NCBI GenBank assembly: GCA_001828545.1
Contig: MHYW01000066.1
Location: 1-11,703, forward strand
From: Planctomycetes bacterium RIFCSPHIGHO2_12_FULL_52_36
GTDB lineage: Bacteria; Planctomycetota; Brocadiia; Brocadiales; Bathyanammoxibiaceae
Direction: 5' to 3'
Length of the DNA stretch: 11,703 bases
The position numbers and the translations under genes are program-made. This document shows positions 5,722-11,703 of the stretch, one piece after another. Under the pieces are notes generated by a model. That model searched no databases. It was not told the DNA's origin and worked only from the letters and a program-made list of their open reading frames with translations. The stretch's first letter is position 1. Each line of letters opens with the position of its first letter.

Positions 5722-6687
5722 TTACGATAGAATTATAGTAGTAGCTCCGCCCTTTGTCAAGGTCTTTTTGCCCAGTCGGCTGAGGAGTTCCTCTTTGTCT
5801 TTATCCATCTGGGCCTTCAGGGTTTCTGCGCTGGTAAATTTTAGCTCGCCTCTGAGCTTGTAGATAAATTTAACCTCCAGTACCTCCCCGTAGAGGTCTT
5901 TGTCAAAATCAATAACGTATACCTCGGTGGTCGCCTCACCCCCTGGCCTCTCAAAAGTGGGCCTTGTGCCAATATTGGTAAGGGAGAGGTAATCCTTACC
6001 ATTTATAGTTACCCATGTGGCATACACACCGTCAGGGGGTTTTATCTCGTGATGGAGGTCAAGGTTTGCCGTGGGATAGCCCAGGCCCTTACCCCTCCCG
6101 CTCCCCTTGATTACCGTACCAAGGATAGAGACGGACCTTCCTAACATCCCCTCCGCAGTCTCCAGGTCTCCCGTCAGGATGGCCTCCCTGATACGGGTAC
6201 TGCTAATAATGTCTCCTTTAAACTTTACGGGGGGACAGGTACGCAGCTGGAACCCGTAACGCTGGGAAAGCCTGGAGGCCAGGGAAAAATCTCCGCCCTT
6301 ATCTTTTCCGAAACTGAAATTAAAACCCATTACCCACCCCTTTGTGCCCAACCAACCGACAATCAACCGGCTTATAAAATCCTCTGCCCCCAGGCTGGCC
6401 ACCTCATTAAAGTCAAGGACTACGGCAAGGTCTACCCCGAGGCGATGGAAGAACACCAATCTATGTTCCAGAGAGGTAATAAAACTAAGTGGGCTTCCGC
6501 TTAATATACCCTTAGGGTGTCTCTCAAAGGTTATTACTATGGACTCACCTCCCCCCTCGGCCGCCCAATCCCTGGTCTCCTGGATAATCTTCTGGTGGCC
6601 AAGGTGTACGCCGTCAAACCCCCCCACGGTGATTACGGGCCAGTGAAGTTTATTGGGCAGGGGTTTTATGCCATAAAGGACGTCCAT
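5722..6687 (-). CDS. ribF: RibF, bifunctional riboflavin kinase / FAD synthetase
   Basis: RibF phosphorylates riboflavin to FMN and adenylylates FMN to FAD in the cytoplasm. The 321 residues hold both domains. The N-terminal nucleotidyltransferase has TVGGFDGVHLGHQKII (residues 20-35, with the HxGH-type motif), TFERHP and IISSTRIREAI (160-170). The C-terminal riboflavin kinase (about 185-305) has GRGKGLGYPTANLDL, PPDGVYATWV, NIGTRPTF and a conserved acidic stretch EVYVIDFDKDLYGE. The last 13 or so residues (from KKTLTKGG) extend slightly beyond the usual end, close to the tRNA gene. The ATG at 6687 has only a weak purine-rich stretch (AGAAA) before it. The gene is downstream of the chaperone gene across a 151-bp spacer holding a large imperfect palindrome. 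Confidence 0.96.
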   Translation of the reverse strand: MDVLYGIKPLPNKLHWPVITVGGFDGVHLGHQKIIQETRDWAAEGGGESIVITFERHPKGILSGSPLSFITSLEHRLVFFHRLGVDLAVVLDFNEVASLGAEDFISRLIVGWLGTKGWVMGFNFSFGKDKGGDFSLASRLSQRYGFQLRTCPPVKFKGDIISSTRIREAILTGDLETAEGMLGRSVSILGTVIKGSGRGKGLGYPTANLDLHHEIKPPDGVYATWVTINGKDYLSLTNIGTRPTFERPGGEATTEVYVIDFDKDLYGEVLEVKFIYKLRGELKFTSAETLKAQMDKDKEELLSRLGKKTLTKGGATTIILS

Positions 6688-6700
6688 TTTCTATATTCTT

Positions 6701-6829
6701 GCAGGGGCGAGACCTAAATGTCAAAGCTCAAATGAAATCCAGTAGTCAGCTATCAGCAATCTTGCTGACTGCTGACCTGCTGATTGCTGGCTACTGATAA
6801 ATTTGGCATTTTTAATCCTCTGCCCCTAC
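6701..6829 (+). repeat. Large imperfect palindrome built from 7-bp units
   Basis: A 129-bp inverted structure fills the spacer between the chaperone gene and ribF. The outer arms are GCAGGGGC (6701-6708) and, inverted, GTAGGGGC (6822-6829). The next arms are AAATGTCAAA and, inverted, AAATGCCAAA. The inner arms are heptamers: CAGTAGT, CAGCTAT, CAGCAAT at 6740-6760, and the inverse type TTGCTGA, CTGCTGA, CTGCTGA, TTGCTGG, CTACTGA at 6762-6797 with single-base interruptions. No ORF or T-run is present. It looks like a MITE-like or REP-like element and would fold into a long hairpin in RNA. Confidence 0.65.
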
Positions 6830-6838
6830 GGTTAACCC

Positions 6839-8560
6839 CTACATATTTGCCTTGGTCAACTTGCCTTTCTCCCTTAAGGCATCAACCCACTCCTTGAGGA
6901 AGGTCTGTTGTTTCTCTGTAAGGTATCTCCTGAGGAGTTTTTCCTTGTTCTCATCAAATTTACTCTTCTCCGCCTCTTTCCGGCCGGCCGGCCATATAAT
7001 ATAGCAGGCCTTTTTCCCGGCCTCCTCAGCTACTACGGCTACCTCCTTTGTTGGGGGTCCGCCTGGGACGGAGGCCGTCTCCTTGAGACTGAAGGCCCTC
7101 TGCACCAGGTTGGGTACATCGGCATCCAGAGACTTTAAGTAGCGATAGGCCCTGCCTTCCACCACCTCTGTCCTGGCAAAGAATTCGGTCTCTCCCTTCT
7201 GGTAAATAAGCCCCCTGTTTTCTCCTCTCAGTTTCTTGCCTTCTTCTTCCAGAAACTTAAGCCCTTCTTCCAGGGATTTATTCCTTATCCTGTCCGCCGC
7301 GGCGTCTGCAAGTTCTTTTGCCCTCTGGAGGGCCTTCTCCTCCCTCAGGTCCTTTTCCACCTTCTCCTTAATCTCTTCCAGGGGTGGAGGAGCGGCCTCC
7401 TTCCTGGAGACCACCTGGAATACATACTTCCCGACTGGTGCGTCCTGAGGGGGACTGGGGTCAAAGGCCTCCCTCTCAAAGGCCTGCTTGGCCAGGTCTT
7501 CTGCCTCTCTTATAACCTTCTCGGACTCCTCCCTGCCAAAGTAATCGGTCTCTTTGTAGAAAAGGCCCAACTTCTGGGCTATGGTGGAGAAATTTAGACG
7601 TTCCGCCTTCCCCAGACTCTCATAAATCTCCTCGTCTGCCTGGCTGATAAGTTTGTTGACCAGTTCCTTTGACTTCTCCCTCTTGAGAGAATCCTTTATC
7701 TCCCCCTGTACCTCTTCCAGGGACTTATAAGCAGGAGGTTGTTCCTTCCCTTCTTCTTTGGCCTTCTCTGGTTTTTGTGCCTTATAACGTCTTTCCTTAT
7801 TATCTTCGTAGTAAGATTTTACCTCCTCCTCGGACACAGAGACCCGCTCCTCCAAGTCCCGGTACCGGGCCATAATATACTCAATCTTTACCTTCTCAGT
7901 CTCCTTATACCCTGGTTCGCCCCGTGCAGGGTTAGGCAGGTTATCCTTGTGGGCGTTATAGAAAGAGCCAATCTCCTCCGGGCTTACTTGCACATGGTCC
8001 ACCAAATCGCCAGCCCTCAGGGCCAGGTATTGCACCTTGACCTCTTCATTCTCCCTTGCGTATCTCTGCCAGGCCTCTTCGTTGGTAATCTTTATCCCAC
8101 TGGCAATGAGGGTACTCATCTTTTCTACGAGGATGGCCTCCCGAAAGGTCCTCCAGAGCTGGTCTTCGTTAACACCATAGGTCTGACAGAGGGCCTGCAT
8201 TAACTGGGACTGCGGTGGTAATCCGCCCCTGTGACTCATAGTAAGAAAGGCCATGCTTTGCAGCCTTTCCATAATCTCCCCATCGCTTACGGCAATCCCC
8301 ATCTTCTCGGCCTGTCTGGACATAACCATCTGTTCCCAGACTATCTTACCAATGGGCAGGTTCCCCTCCCTGAGGAAGACCCTGTGCCAGCGGTCCATGG
8401 CATCACCGTACTCCTCCTGATACACCTTCTCGCCCAGGATCAACCCTATTGGCTTCCTGGGGATTAAAAAGGAGGCCGAGTACCCGATACCCCAGGTCGC
8501 CATGGCAAAGACCATGATTATAAAAACCCTCTTTTTTTGCATCCTCAACCAACCAAGCAT
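6839..8560 (-). CDS. PpiD/SurA-like membrane-anchored periplasmic chaperone (no obvious parvulin domain)
   Basis: A 573-residue protein with a short cytoplasmic basic start (MLGWLRMQKKR), one membrane segment at about 11-33, and a long, charged helical periplasmic part. Residues 38-110 (LILGEKVYQEEYGDAMDRW, then EQMVMSRQAEKMGIAVSDGEI) match the SurA N-terminal chaperone domain as found in PpiD. Residues 168-250 continue in PpiD style (VSPEEIGSFYNAHKDN, EYIMARYRDLEERVSVSEEEVKSYY). I cannot find the usual parvulin catalytic signature (HILV followed later by GGDLG), so this may be a foldase-type chaperone without prolyl isomerase activity. Residues 375-425 and 525-570 are predicted coiled-coil or helical. 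AAGGAG 9 nt before the ATG at 8560 supports that start. It is the first gene of the minus-strand array. Confidence 0.82.
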   Translation of the reverse strand: MLGWLRMQKKRVFIIMVFAMATWGIGYSASFLIPRKPIGLILGEKVYQEEYGDAMDRWHRVFLREGNLPIGKIVWEQMVMSRQAEKMGIAVSDGEIMERLQSMAFLTMSHRGGLPPQSQLMQALCQTYGVNEDQLWRTFREAILVEKMSTLIASGIKITNEEAWQRYARENEEVKVQYLALRAGDLVDHVQVSPEEIGSFYNAHKDNLPNPARGEPGYKETEKVKIEYIMARYRDLEERVSVSEEEVKSYYEDNKERRYKAQKPEKAKEEGKEQPPAYKSLEEVQGEIKDSLKREKSKELVNKLISQADEEIYESLGKAERLNFSTIAQKLGLFYKETDYFGREESEKVIREAEDLAKQAFEREAFDPSPPQDAPVGKYVFQVVSRKEAAPPPLEEIKEKVEKDLREEKALQRAKELADAAADRIRNKSLEEGLKFLEEEGKKLRGENRGLIYQKGETEFFARTEVVEGRAYRYLKSLDADVPNLVQRAFSLKETASVPGGPPTKEVAVVAEEAGKKACYIIWPAGRKEAEKSKFDENKEKLLRRYLTEKQQTFLKEWVDALREKGKLTKANM

Positions 8561-8576
8561 GTAACCAGGCTCCTTT
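8561..8576 (-). promoter_or_regulatory. Ribosome binding site of the PpiD-like gene
   Basis: On the minus strand AAGGAG (8570-8575) lies 9 nt before the ATG at 8560. It favours this start over the in-frame ATG at codon 7. Confidence 0.75.
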
Positions 8577-8581
8577 TGGGA

Positions 8582-8623
8582 CAGTTTTCAGTCGTCGGTC
8601 TTCAGTTATCAGTCTTTGGTCTT
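8582..8623 (+). repeat. Degenerate 7-bp tandem array, six units
   Basis: Six in-phase heptamers: CAGTTTT, CAGTCGT, CGGTCTT, CAGTTAT, CAGTCTT, TGGTCTT (consensus CAGTCTT). It has the same period as the arrays at 580-621, 987-1014 and 6740-6797 but a different consensus. It lies in the probable leader of the PpiD-like gene. Confidence 0.65.
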
Positions 8624-8630
8624 CCAATTG

Positions 8631-8656
8631 CTGACCCGCCTAAGGCGGGCAACTGA
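8631..8656 (+). repeat. Hairpin CCCGCCT/AGGCGGG
   Basis: A 7-bp perfect stem (8635-8641 with 8643-8649) around one base, flanked by CTGA and the partly complementary AACTGACC. An A+T-rich stretch (mostly T) follows on the plus strand, giving a terminator-like look, but there is no plus-strand gene upstream. It is more likely part of a dispersed repeat. Confidence 0.5.
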
Positions 8657-8666
8657 CCAATTTTTA

Positions 8667-8695
8667 TTTTTACCACTTACCAACCCTTTTTGCAA
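8667..8695 (-). promoter_or_regulatory. Possible sigma-70-type promoter for the minus-strand array
   Basis: On the minus strand TTGCAA (4 of 6 to TTGACA) and TAAAAA (4 of 6 to TATAAT) are separated by 17 bp. Transcription would start near 8660 and give a leader of about 100 nt containing the hairpin and 7-bp array. The match is weak and the region is AT-rich, so chance is a real alternative. Confidence 0.25.
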
Positions 8696-8748
8696 GCACG
8701 CCTTTCAAAGTAGAATGTAGAGCATGCGGACACGGGTTACACTTTGTA

Positions 8749-8810
8749 GTATGGGCGTCCGTCCCTTCGGCTTCGCTCAGGGCAGGCTTAGGCGGATTGA
8801 ACGCCCATAC
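8749..8810 (+). repeat. 62-bp inverted repeat with 10-bp perfect arms
   Basis: GTATGGGCGT (8749-8758) is the exact reverse complement of ACGCCCATAC (8801-8810). The 42-bp interior contains a second imperfect palindrome (CCCTTCGGC...GCTCAGGG, 8763-8782). This is the form of a dispersed REP-type element. No ORF of note crosses it. Confidence 0.7.
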
Positions 8811-8818
8811 GATTGAAT

Positions 8819-8841
8819 GTAAGGAGGCTTTGCCCCCTTAC
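8819..8841 (+). repeat. Short hairpin GTAAGGAGGC/GCCCCCTTAC
   Basis: A 10-bp stem with one mismatch and a TTT loop. It resembles the other short palindromes in the window and lies just right of the 62-bp inverted repeat. Confidence 0.55.
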
Positions 8842-9005
8842 CAAGGTCTTTCTCAAAAAGCTATCCCGGAATTCCCTCCAACTCTTGAAAACTTACTTGA
8901 TTACTGCCGTCTTGACTTAAGGAGAGCCACTGGGCATAATGTCCTTAGTAAAGTAACAACCGCTCTTAAAAGATAAACTCGGACACAAGGTGGTTTCTTT
9001 CTTAA

Positions 9006-9022
9006 TGGCACCAGTCGTGCTT
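9006..9022 (+). promoter_or_regulatory. Sigma-54 (RpoN) -24/-12 promoter upstream of the histidine kinase
   Basis: TGGCAC-N5-GTGCTT matches the consensus TGGCAC-N5-TTGCW at all key positions: the -24 GG (9007-9008) and the -12 GC (9019-9020) are at the right spacing, and only one core base differs. Transcription would start near 9032, about 53 nt before the kinase ATG at 9085. The operon encodes a sigma-54-dependent regulator, so autoregulation is plausible. No activator-binding inverted repeat was identified with confidence in 8842-9000. Confidence 0.6.
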
Positions 9023-9084
9023 GAGGCTAATTTGCCTATGGTGAACGAACCCAGTGTAAATAAGCCATGGAGGAGGGAGGCATA

Positions 9085-10596
9085 ATGGCCAATGTAACAA
9101 AAAAAGAACCTCAAGTAACCCAGGAAAAGACCTCAAAAAAGGTACGCCTGAGGCTGATGGTTGTCCTTCCCCTTTCTTTTAGCTTTTTTACCCTGGCCTC
9201 TGGATACCTGAGCTTTAACCTTAGCGAGTACTTCTTTTTAGACACCAGTCGCCCCACCCCCCTGGGCACAGAGGGTGATTTCTGGATATTACTGGCTATA
9301 TTAATTATGACCGGGCTGGCTGCCACGTCGGGGGCAACAATTGCCCACACCATTACCACGCCCCTGAAGAAACTAAGCTCCAGGGCGGAAACCCTGGTCC
9401 CAGGAGGGGCAACTATGACCCAGATGGCGGGGCCAGTACCGTCAAACGAACTTGACCTCCTGAGCCGCACCCTGGAGGACGTCTTTGATTACCTGGAGAG
9501 TATAAAAGAGGGTAAGCGTCTAGACGTATTGTCCGAAGGGGTTATAACCCTTGACGGAGAGGGCAAAATCCTACAAGTCAACAAAGTAGCAGAGAGGGCC
9601 CTTGGTATCAATTCTAAAGACGTGGTAGGCAAGCCCTTCATGGAATTCTTCCCTGACACTAAGAAGTACAGGATATTCTTGAACCTATTAGGAAACGCCC
9701 TTAAGGAAGGCCGCACCCATATCTTTGAGGATGTAGAGCTACCAACCATGTCCCCTGATGCAATAGTATCGGGCGGAAAGGGACCACTACTTTTTAAGGG
9801 CAGGATCGTCCCAAGGGAAGGCAAGTATGGGGAGCCCCCTGGGGTAATGATAACCTTTCAGGACCCTTCTGAGATGGAACTGATAAAGCAGTGGTTGAGA
9901 CAGGCCGACCAGATGGCAGGGCTTGGCACGATGGCGGCAGGGATTGCCCATGAGATTAGAAACCCCCTGGCCTCCATCCGAGGGCTAATGGAACTGATAA
10001 AAGAAGAGACGGCCACTGCTGACCCCCACGGGGTCTATGCCGAGAAAGTAATAAAAGAAGTAGACAGGATGAACACCCTGGTGGGAGAGGTGCTAGAGTT
10101 TGCCCACATAGAGGCCACATATCCCACACCCCAGGACGTTAACCCCCTCCTCAAGGAGGCCCTCTCTTCCATCAAATACCGTTTCCCAGACCGGAAATTA
10201 GAGGTGGTGGAGAGATTAACTAACAACCTTCCTCCTGTCCTGGCCAGGCCAGAAAAGCTTACCAGGGCCTTTGAGAACCTAATCCTCAATGCCTTTGAAG
10301 CAGCCCCTGAGGGCGGCAGGGTAACCATAACCAGTTCCCATGGAGATGGTTTCACCTCCAGGGGCAAGGCATCCGGGAAGGTCTTGCTGAGGTTTCACAA
10401 TACAGGTTCTTTCATCCCCCCAGAGGAGACGGATCGTATCTTCCTCCCCTTTTATACCACTAAGGCACACGGTACGGGGCTAGGGCTTCCCATCACCCAC
10501 CGTATTATCTCCTCCCATGGGGGACAAATAAGTGTAGATAGTGACAGGGAGAAAGGGACAACCTTTGTAGTAGAACTGCCAACGTGTCTGTCATGA
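9085..10596 (+). CDS. PAS-domain membrane sensor histidine kinase (NtrB/AtoS type)
   Basis: The sensor of a two-component pair with the next gene. Numbering starts from the ATG at 9085 (503 residues), which has GGAGGAGGG just upstream; an in-frame ATG at 9067 would add six residues but puts that site inside the gene. Two membrane segments (about 23-46 and 66-88) leave only a short outer loop. A HAMP-like linker (about 90-140) and a PAS domain (about 142-260, beginning LDVLSEGVITLDGEG) follow. The HisKA H-box is AAGIAHEIRNPLASIRG with phosphorylated His289. The ATPase domain has N-box FENLILNAFEAAP, F-box IFLPFYTTK and G2 box GTGLGL. The G1 box reads NTGSFIPPE, where most kinases have DNGPGIPPE, so the adenine-contacting Asp is Asn. 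The signal is probably sensed in the membrane or cytoplasm. Confidence 0.93.
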   Translation: MANVTKKEPQVTQEKTSKKVRLRLMVVLPLSFSFFTLASGYLSFNLSEYFFLDTSRPTPLGTEGDFWILLAILIMTGLAATSGATIAHTITTPLKKLSSRAETLVPGGATMTQMAGPVPSNELDLLSRTLEDVFDYLESIKEGKRLDVLSEGVITLDGEGKILQVNKVAERALGINSKDVVGKPFMEFFPDTKKYRIFLNLLGNALKEGRTHIFEDVELPTMSPDAIVSGGKGPLLFKGRIVPREGKYGEPPGVMITFQDPSEMELIKQWLRQADQMAGLGTMAAGIAHEIRNPLASIRGLMELIKEETATADPHGVYAEKVIKEVDRMNTLVGEVLEFAHIEATYPTPQDVNPLLKEALSSIKYRFPDRKLEVVERLTNNLPPVLARPEKLTRAFENLILNAFEAAPEGGRVTITSSHGDGFTSRGKASGKVLLRFHNTGSFIPPEETDRIFLPFYTTKAHGTGLGLPITHRIISSHGGQISVDSDREKGTTFVVELPTCLS

Positions 10597-10614
10597 TGCG
10601 GATATACCTCTGGC

Positions 10615-11703
10615 ATGACCAGTAACCTGACCATGAAAGAAAAAATACTTGTAGTAGACGATGACGAGGGAATACAGTTCTTCCTGGGAGAGGTGCTGCG
10701 GAAGAAGAACTATGAGGTGGATTCTGCCACCAGTGCCGAGCAGGCCCTCACCAAGGTTAGAAAGGAGGATTATAGTCTTGTACTCATGGACGTAAGGCTT
10801 CCTGGGATGAGCGGCATTGAGGCCATAAGGAAGCTGAAAGAACTAGACCTCGCTATCCCCATAATAATTATGACCGCCCACGGCTCCAAGGAACTTGCCA
10901 TCCAGGCCGTCCAGGAAGGGGCCTACGATTTCTTTGTCAAGCCCATCAAGCTGGAAGAATTTCTTATAATCCTCCGCCGCGCCCTGGAAAAGAGACAGCT
11001 TCAGCTAGAGGTAGACAAATTAGAGGAAAGCCTCAAGAAAAAATATGAGTTTGAAAACATCGTTGGGACCAGTGGGCCCATGGAGGAGGTCTTTGCCCTT
11101 GTAAAAAAGGTGGCAGGCACTGATTCCTCCGTAATTATTTATGGCGAAAGCGGCACCGGCAAAGAACTCATTGCCCAGGCCATACACACCCACAGCCCCA
11201 GGAGGGACAAACCCTTCGTAAAACTCAACTGCGTAGCCATCCCGGAGGGGTTACTGGAGAGTGAACTCTTCGGACACGAAAAAGGTTCTTTCACCGGGGC
11301 CGTAGCCCAGAAGGCAGGCAAGTTTGCGTTAGCTAATGAAGGGACTATCTTCCTGGACGAGATAGGAGACATGACCCTACCTACCCAGGCCAAGATACTC
11401 AGGGTACTACAAGAGAAGGAGTTTGAAAGGGTAGGGGGGACCAAGACCATCAAGGTGGACGTCAGGGTCATAGCCGCCACAAACAAGAACCTCCCAAAGG
11501 CCGTAGAGGAAAAGACCTTTAGGGAAGACCTCTTCTTCAGGCTGAACGTGGTACCCGTATATCTCCCCCCCCTCAGAGAACGGGAGGGTGATATCCCCTT
11601 ACTGGTAGAACACTTCCTTAAAGAGGCCAGGGAAAAGGTAAAGAAAGACATCCGTGGCATCTCCCAGGACGCCATGGAACTCCTCATTGGTTATCCCTGG
11701 CCA
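10615..11703 (+). CDS. Sigma-54-dependent response regulator, NtrC/AtoC family (partial, C-terminus off the window)
   Basis: The partner regulator, open for 363 codons to the right edge. The receiver domain (about 10-125) has acidic pocket DDD (15-17), phospho-acceptor Asp59 in SLVLMDVRLPGMSG, Thr87 and Lys109. The AAA+ domain (from about 147) has Walker A GESGTGKE (177-184), the sigma-54-contacting loop ELFGHEKGSFTGA (usual GAFTGA here GSFTGA), Walker B TIFLDEIGD and the FREDLFFRLNVV arginine-finger region. The DNA-binding Fis-type domain is missing because the window ends. The alternative start at 10633 (MKEKILVVDDD) is equally plausible; neither start has a clear ribosome binding site. It begins 18 nt after the kinase stop. 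It should act with sigma-54 RNA polymerase; targets are unknown apart from the likely promoter at 9006. Confidence 0.94.
   Translation, partial: MTSNLTMKEKILVVDDDEGIQFFLGEVLRKKNYEVDSATSAEQALTKVRKEDYSLVLMDVRLPGMSGIEAIRKLKELDLAIPIIIMTAHGSKELAIQAVQEGAYDFFVKPIKLEEFLIILRRALEKRQLQLEVDKLEESLKKKYEFENIVGTSGPMEEVFALVKKVAGTDSSVIIYGESGTGKELIAQAIHTHSPRRDKPFVKLNCVAIPEGLLESELFGHEKGSFTGAVAQKAGKFALANEGTIFLDEIGDMTLPTQAKILRVLQEKEFERVGGTKTIKVDVRVIAATNKNLPKAVEEKTFREDLFFRLNVVPVYLPPLREREGDIPLLVEHFLKEAREKVKKDIRGISQDAMELLIGYPWP

Larger units (their letters stand above)
8561..9084. other. Divergent intergenic spacer, gene-free
   Basis: About 520 bp separate the divergently transcribed chaperone and kinase genes. From left to right it holds the chaperone ribosome binding site, a 7-bp tandem array (8582-8623), a hairpin (8631-8656), a weak minus-strand sigma-70-like promoter (8667-8695), a 62-bp inverted repeat (8749-8810), a short hairpin (8819-8841), about 150 bp with nothing recognised (8842-8995), and a sigma-54 promoter (9006-9022). 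Short ORFs here overlap the repeats or lack start signals. Confidence 0.7.

Noticed and set aside
6688..6838. FMN riboswitch upstream of ribF
   Set aside because: None of the conserved RFN-element segments could be seen. The spacer is explained by the nested palindrome and heptamer arrays.
8644..8672. Rho-independent terminator on the plus strand (GC hairpin then T-rich tract)
   Set aside because: No plus-strand gene lies upstream that would need termination. The hairpin belongs to the repeat cluster in the chaperone leader.
8724..8816. 30-codon plus-strand ORF (MRTRVTLCSMG...)
   Set aside because: It consists largely of the inverted repeat at 8749-8810 and has no sign of coding selection.
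9005..9085. 26-codon upstream ORF ending in a TAATG overlap with the kinase start
   Set aside because: The predicted sigma-54 transcript would begin near 9032, after its ATG, so it would not be translated from that promoter. It also has no ribosome binding site.
8917..9114. 65-codon minus-strand frame upstream of and overlapping the kinase start
   Set aside because: It overlaps the kinase's ribosome binding site and N-terminus and the sigma-54 site, with no start signal or family match.

Overview
The window looks like chromosomal backbone from a Gram-negative-type bacterium of roughly 50% GC. CtpA carries a signal peptide, there is a PpiD/SurA-like membrane-anchored chaperone, and a sigma-54 regulatory system is present. 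I cannot name the taxon from the sequence alone. The split transketolase, the S23/four-helix-bundle gene and the many short palindromic and 7-bp repeats recall Planctomycetota (Brocadiales-like) or other environmental lineages, but that is a guess.

Positions 1-8560 form one long array of genes, all on the minus strand. In transcription order they are: a PpiD/SurA-like periplasmic chaperone (8560-6839), ribF (6687-5722), tRNA-Phe (5708-5633), two very small predicted membrane proteins (5597-5430 and 5413-5234), the N-terminal and C-terminal halves of a split transketolase (5220-4393 and 4349-3378), the carboxy-terminal processing protease ctpA (3371-2013), tsaD (2032-1025, overlapping ctpA by 20 nt), a four-helix-bundle gene inside a small repeat-bounded element (970-602), and larB (from 554, cut by the window edge). 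Gaps between most genes from ribF to tsaD are short, so much of this is probably co-transcribed. The functions are mixed housekeeping: flavin cofactors, pentose-phosphate carbon shuffling, tRNA t6A modification, envelope proteolysis and nickel-pincer cofactor synthesis.

Positions 8561-9084 are a gene-free divergent spacer full of hairpins and 7-bp repeat units. Near its right end is a good match to a sigma-54 -24/-12 promoter, facing a plus-strand two-component system: a PAS-containing membrane histidine kinase (9085-10596) and an NtrC/AtoC-type sigma-54 response regulator (from 10615, cut by the right edge). The regulator's class and the promoter's class match, which suggests autoregulation.

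The most unusual layer is repeats. A family of 28-bp palindromes with GTAGGGGC-like arms appears inside tsaD and at the 3' end of ctpA, read in the same frame in both. Degenerate 7-bp tandem arrays bound the four-helix-bundle gene as inverted repeats, form a large imperfect palindrome before ribF, and lie upstream of the chaperone gene. No classical transposase, CRISPR array or prophage was seen.
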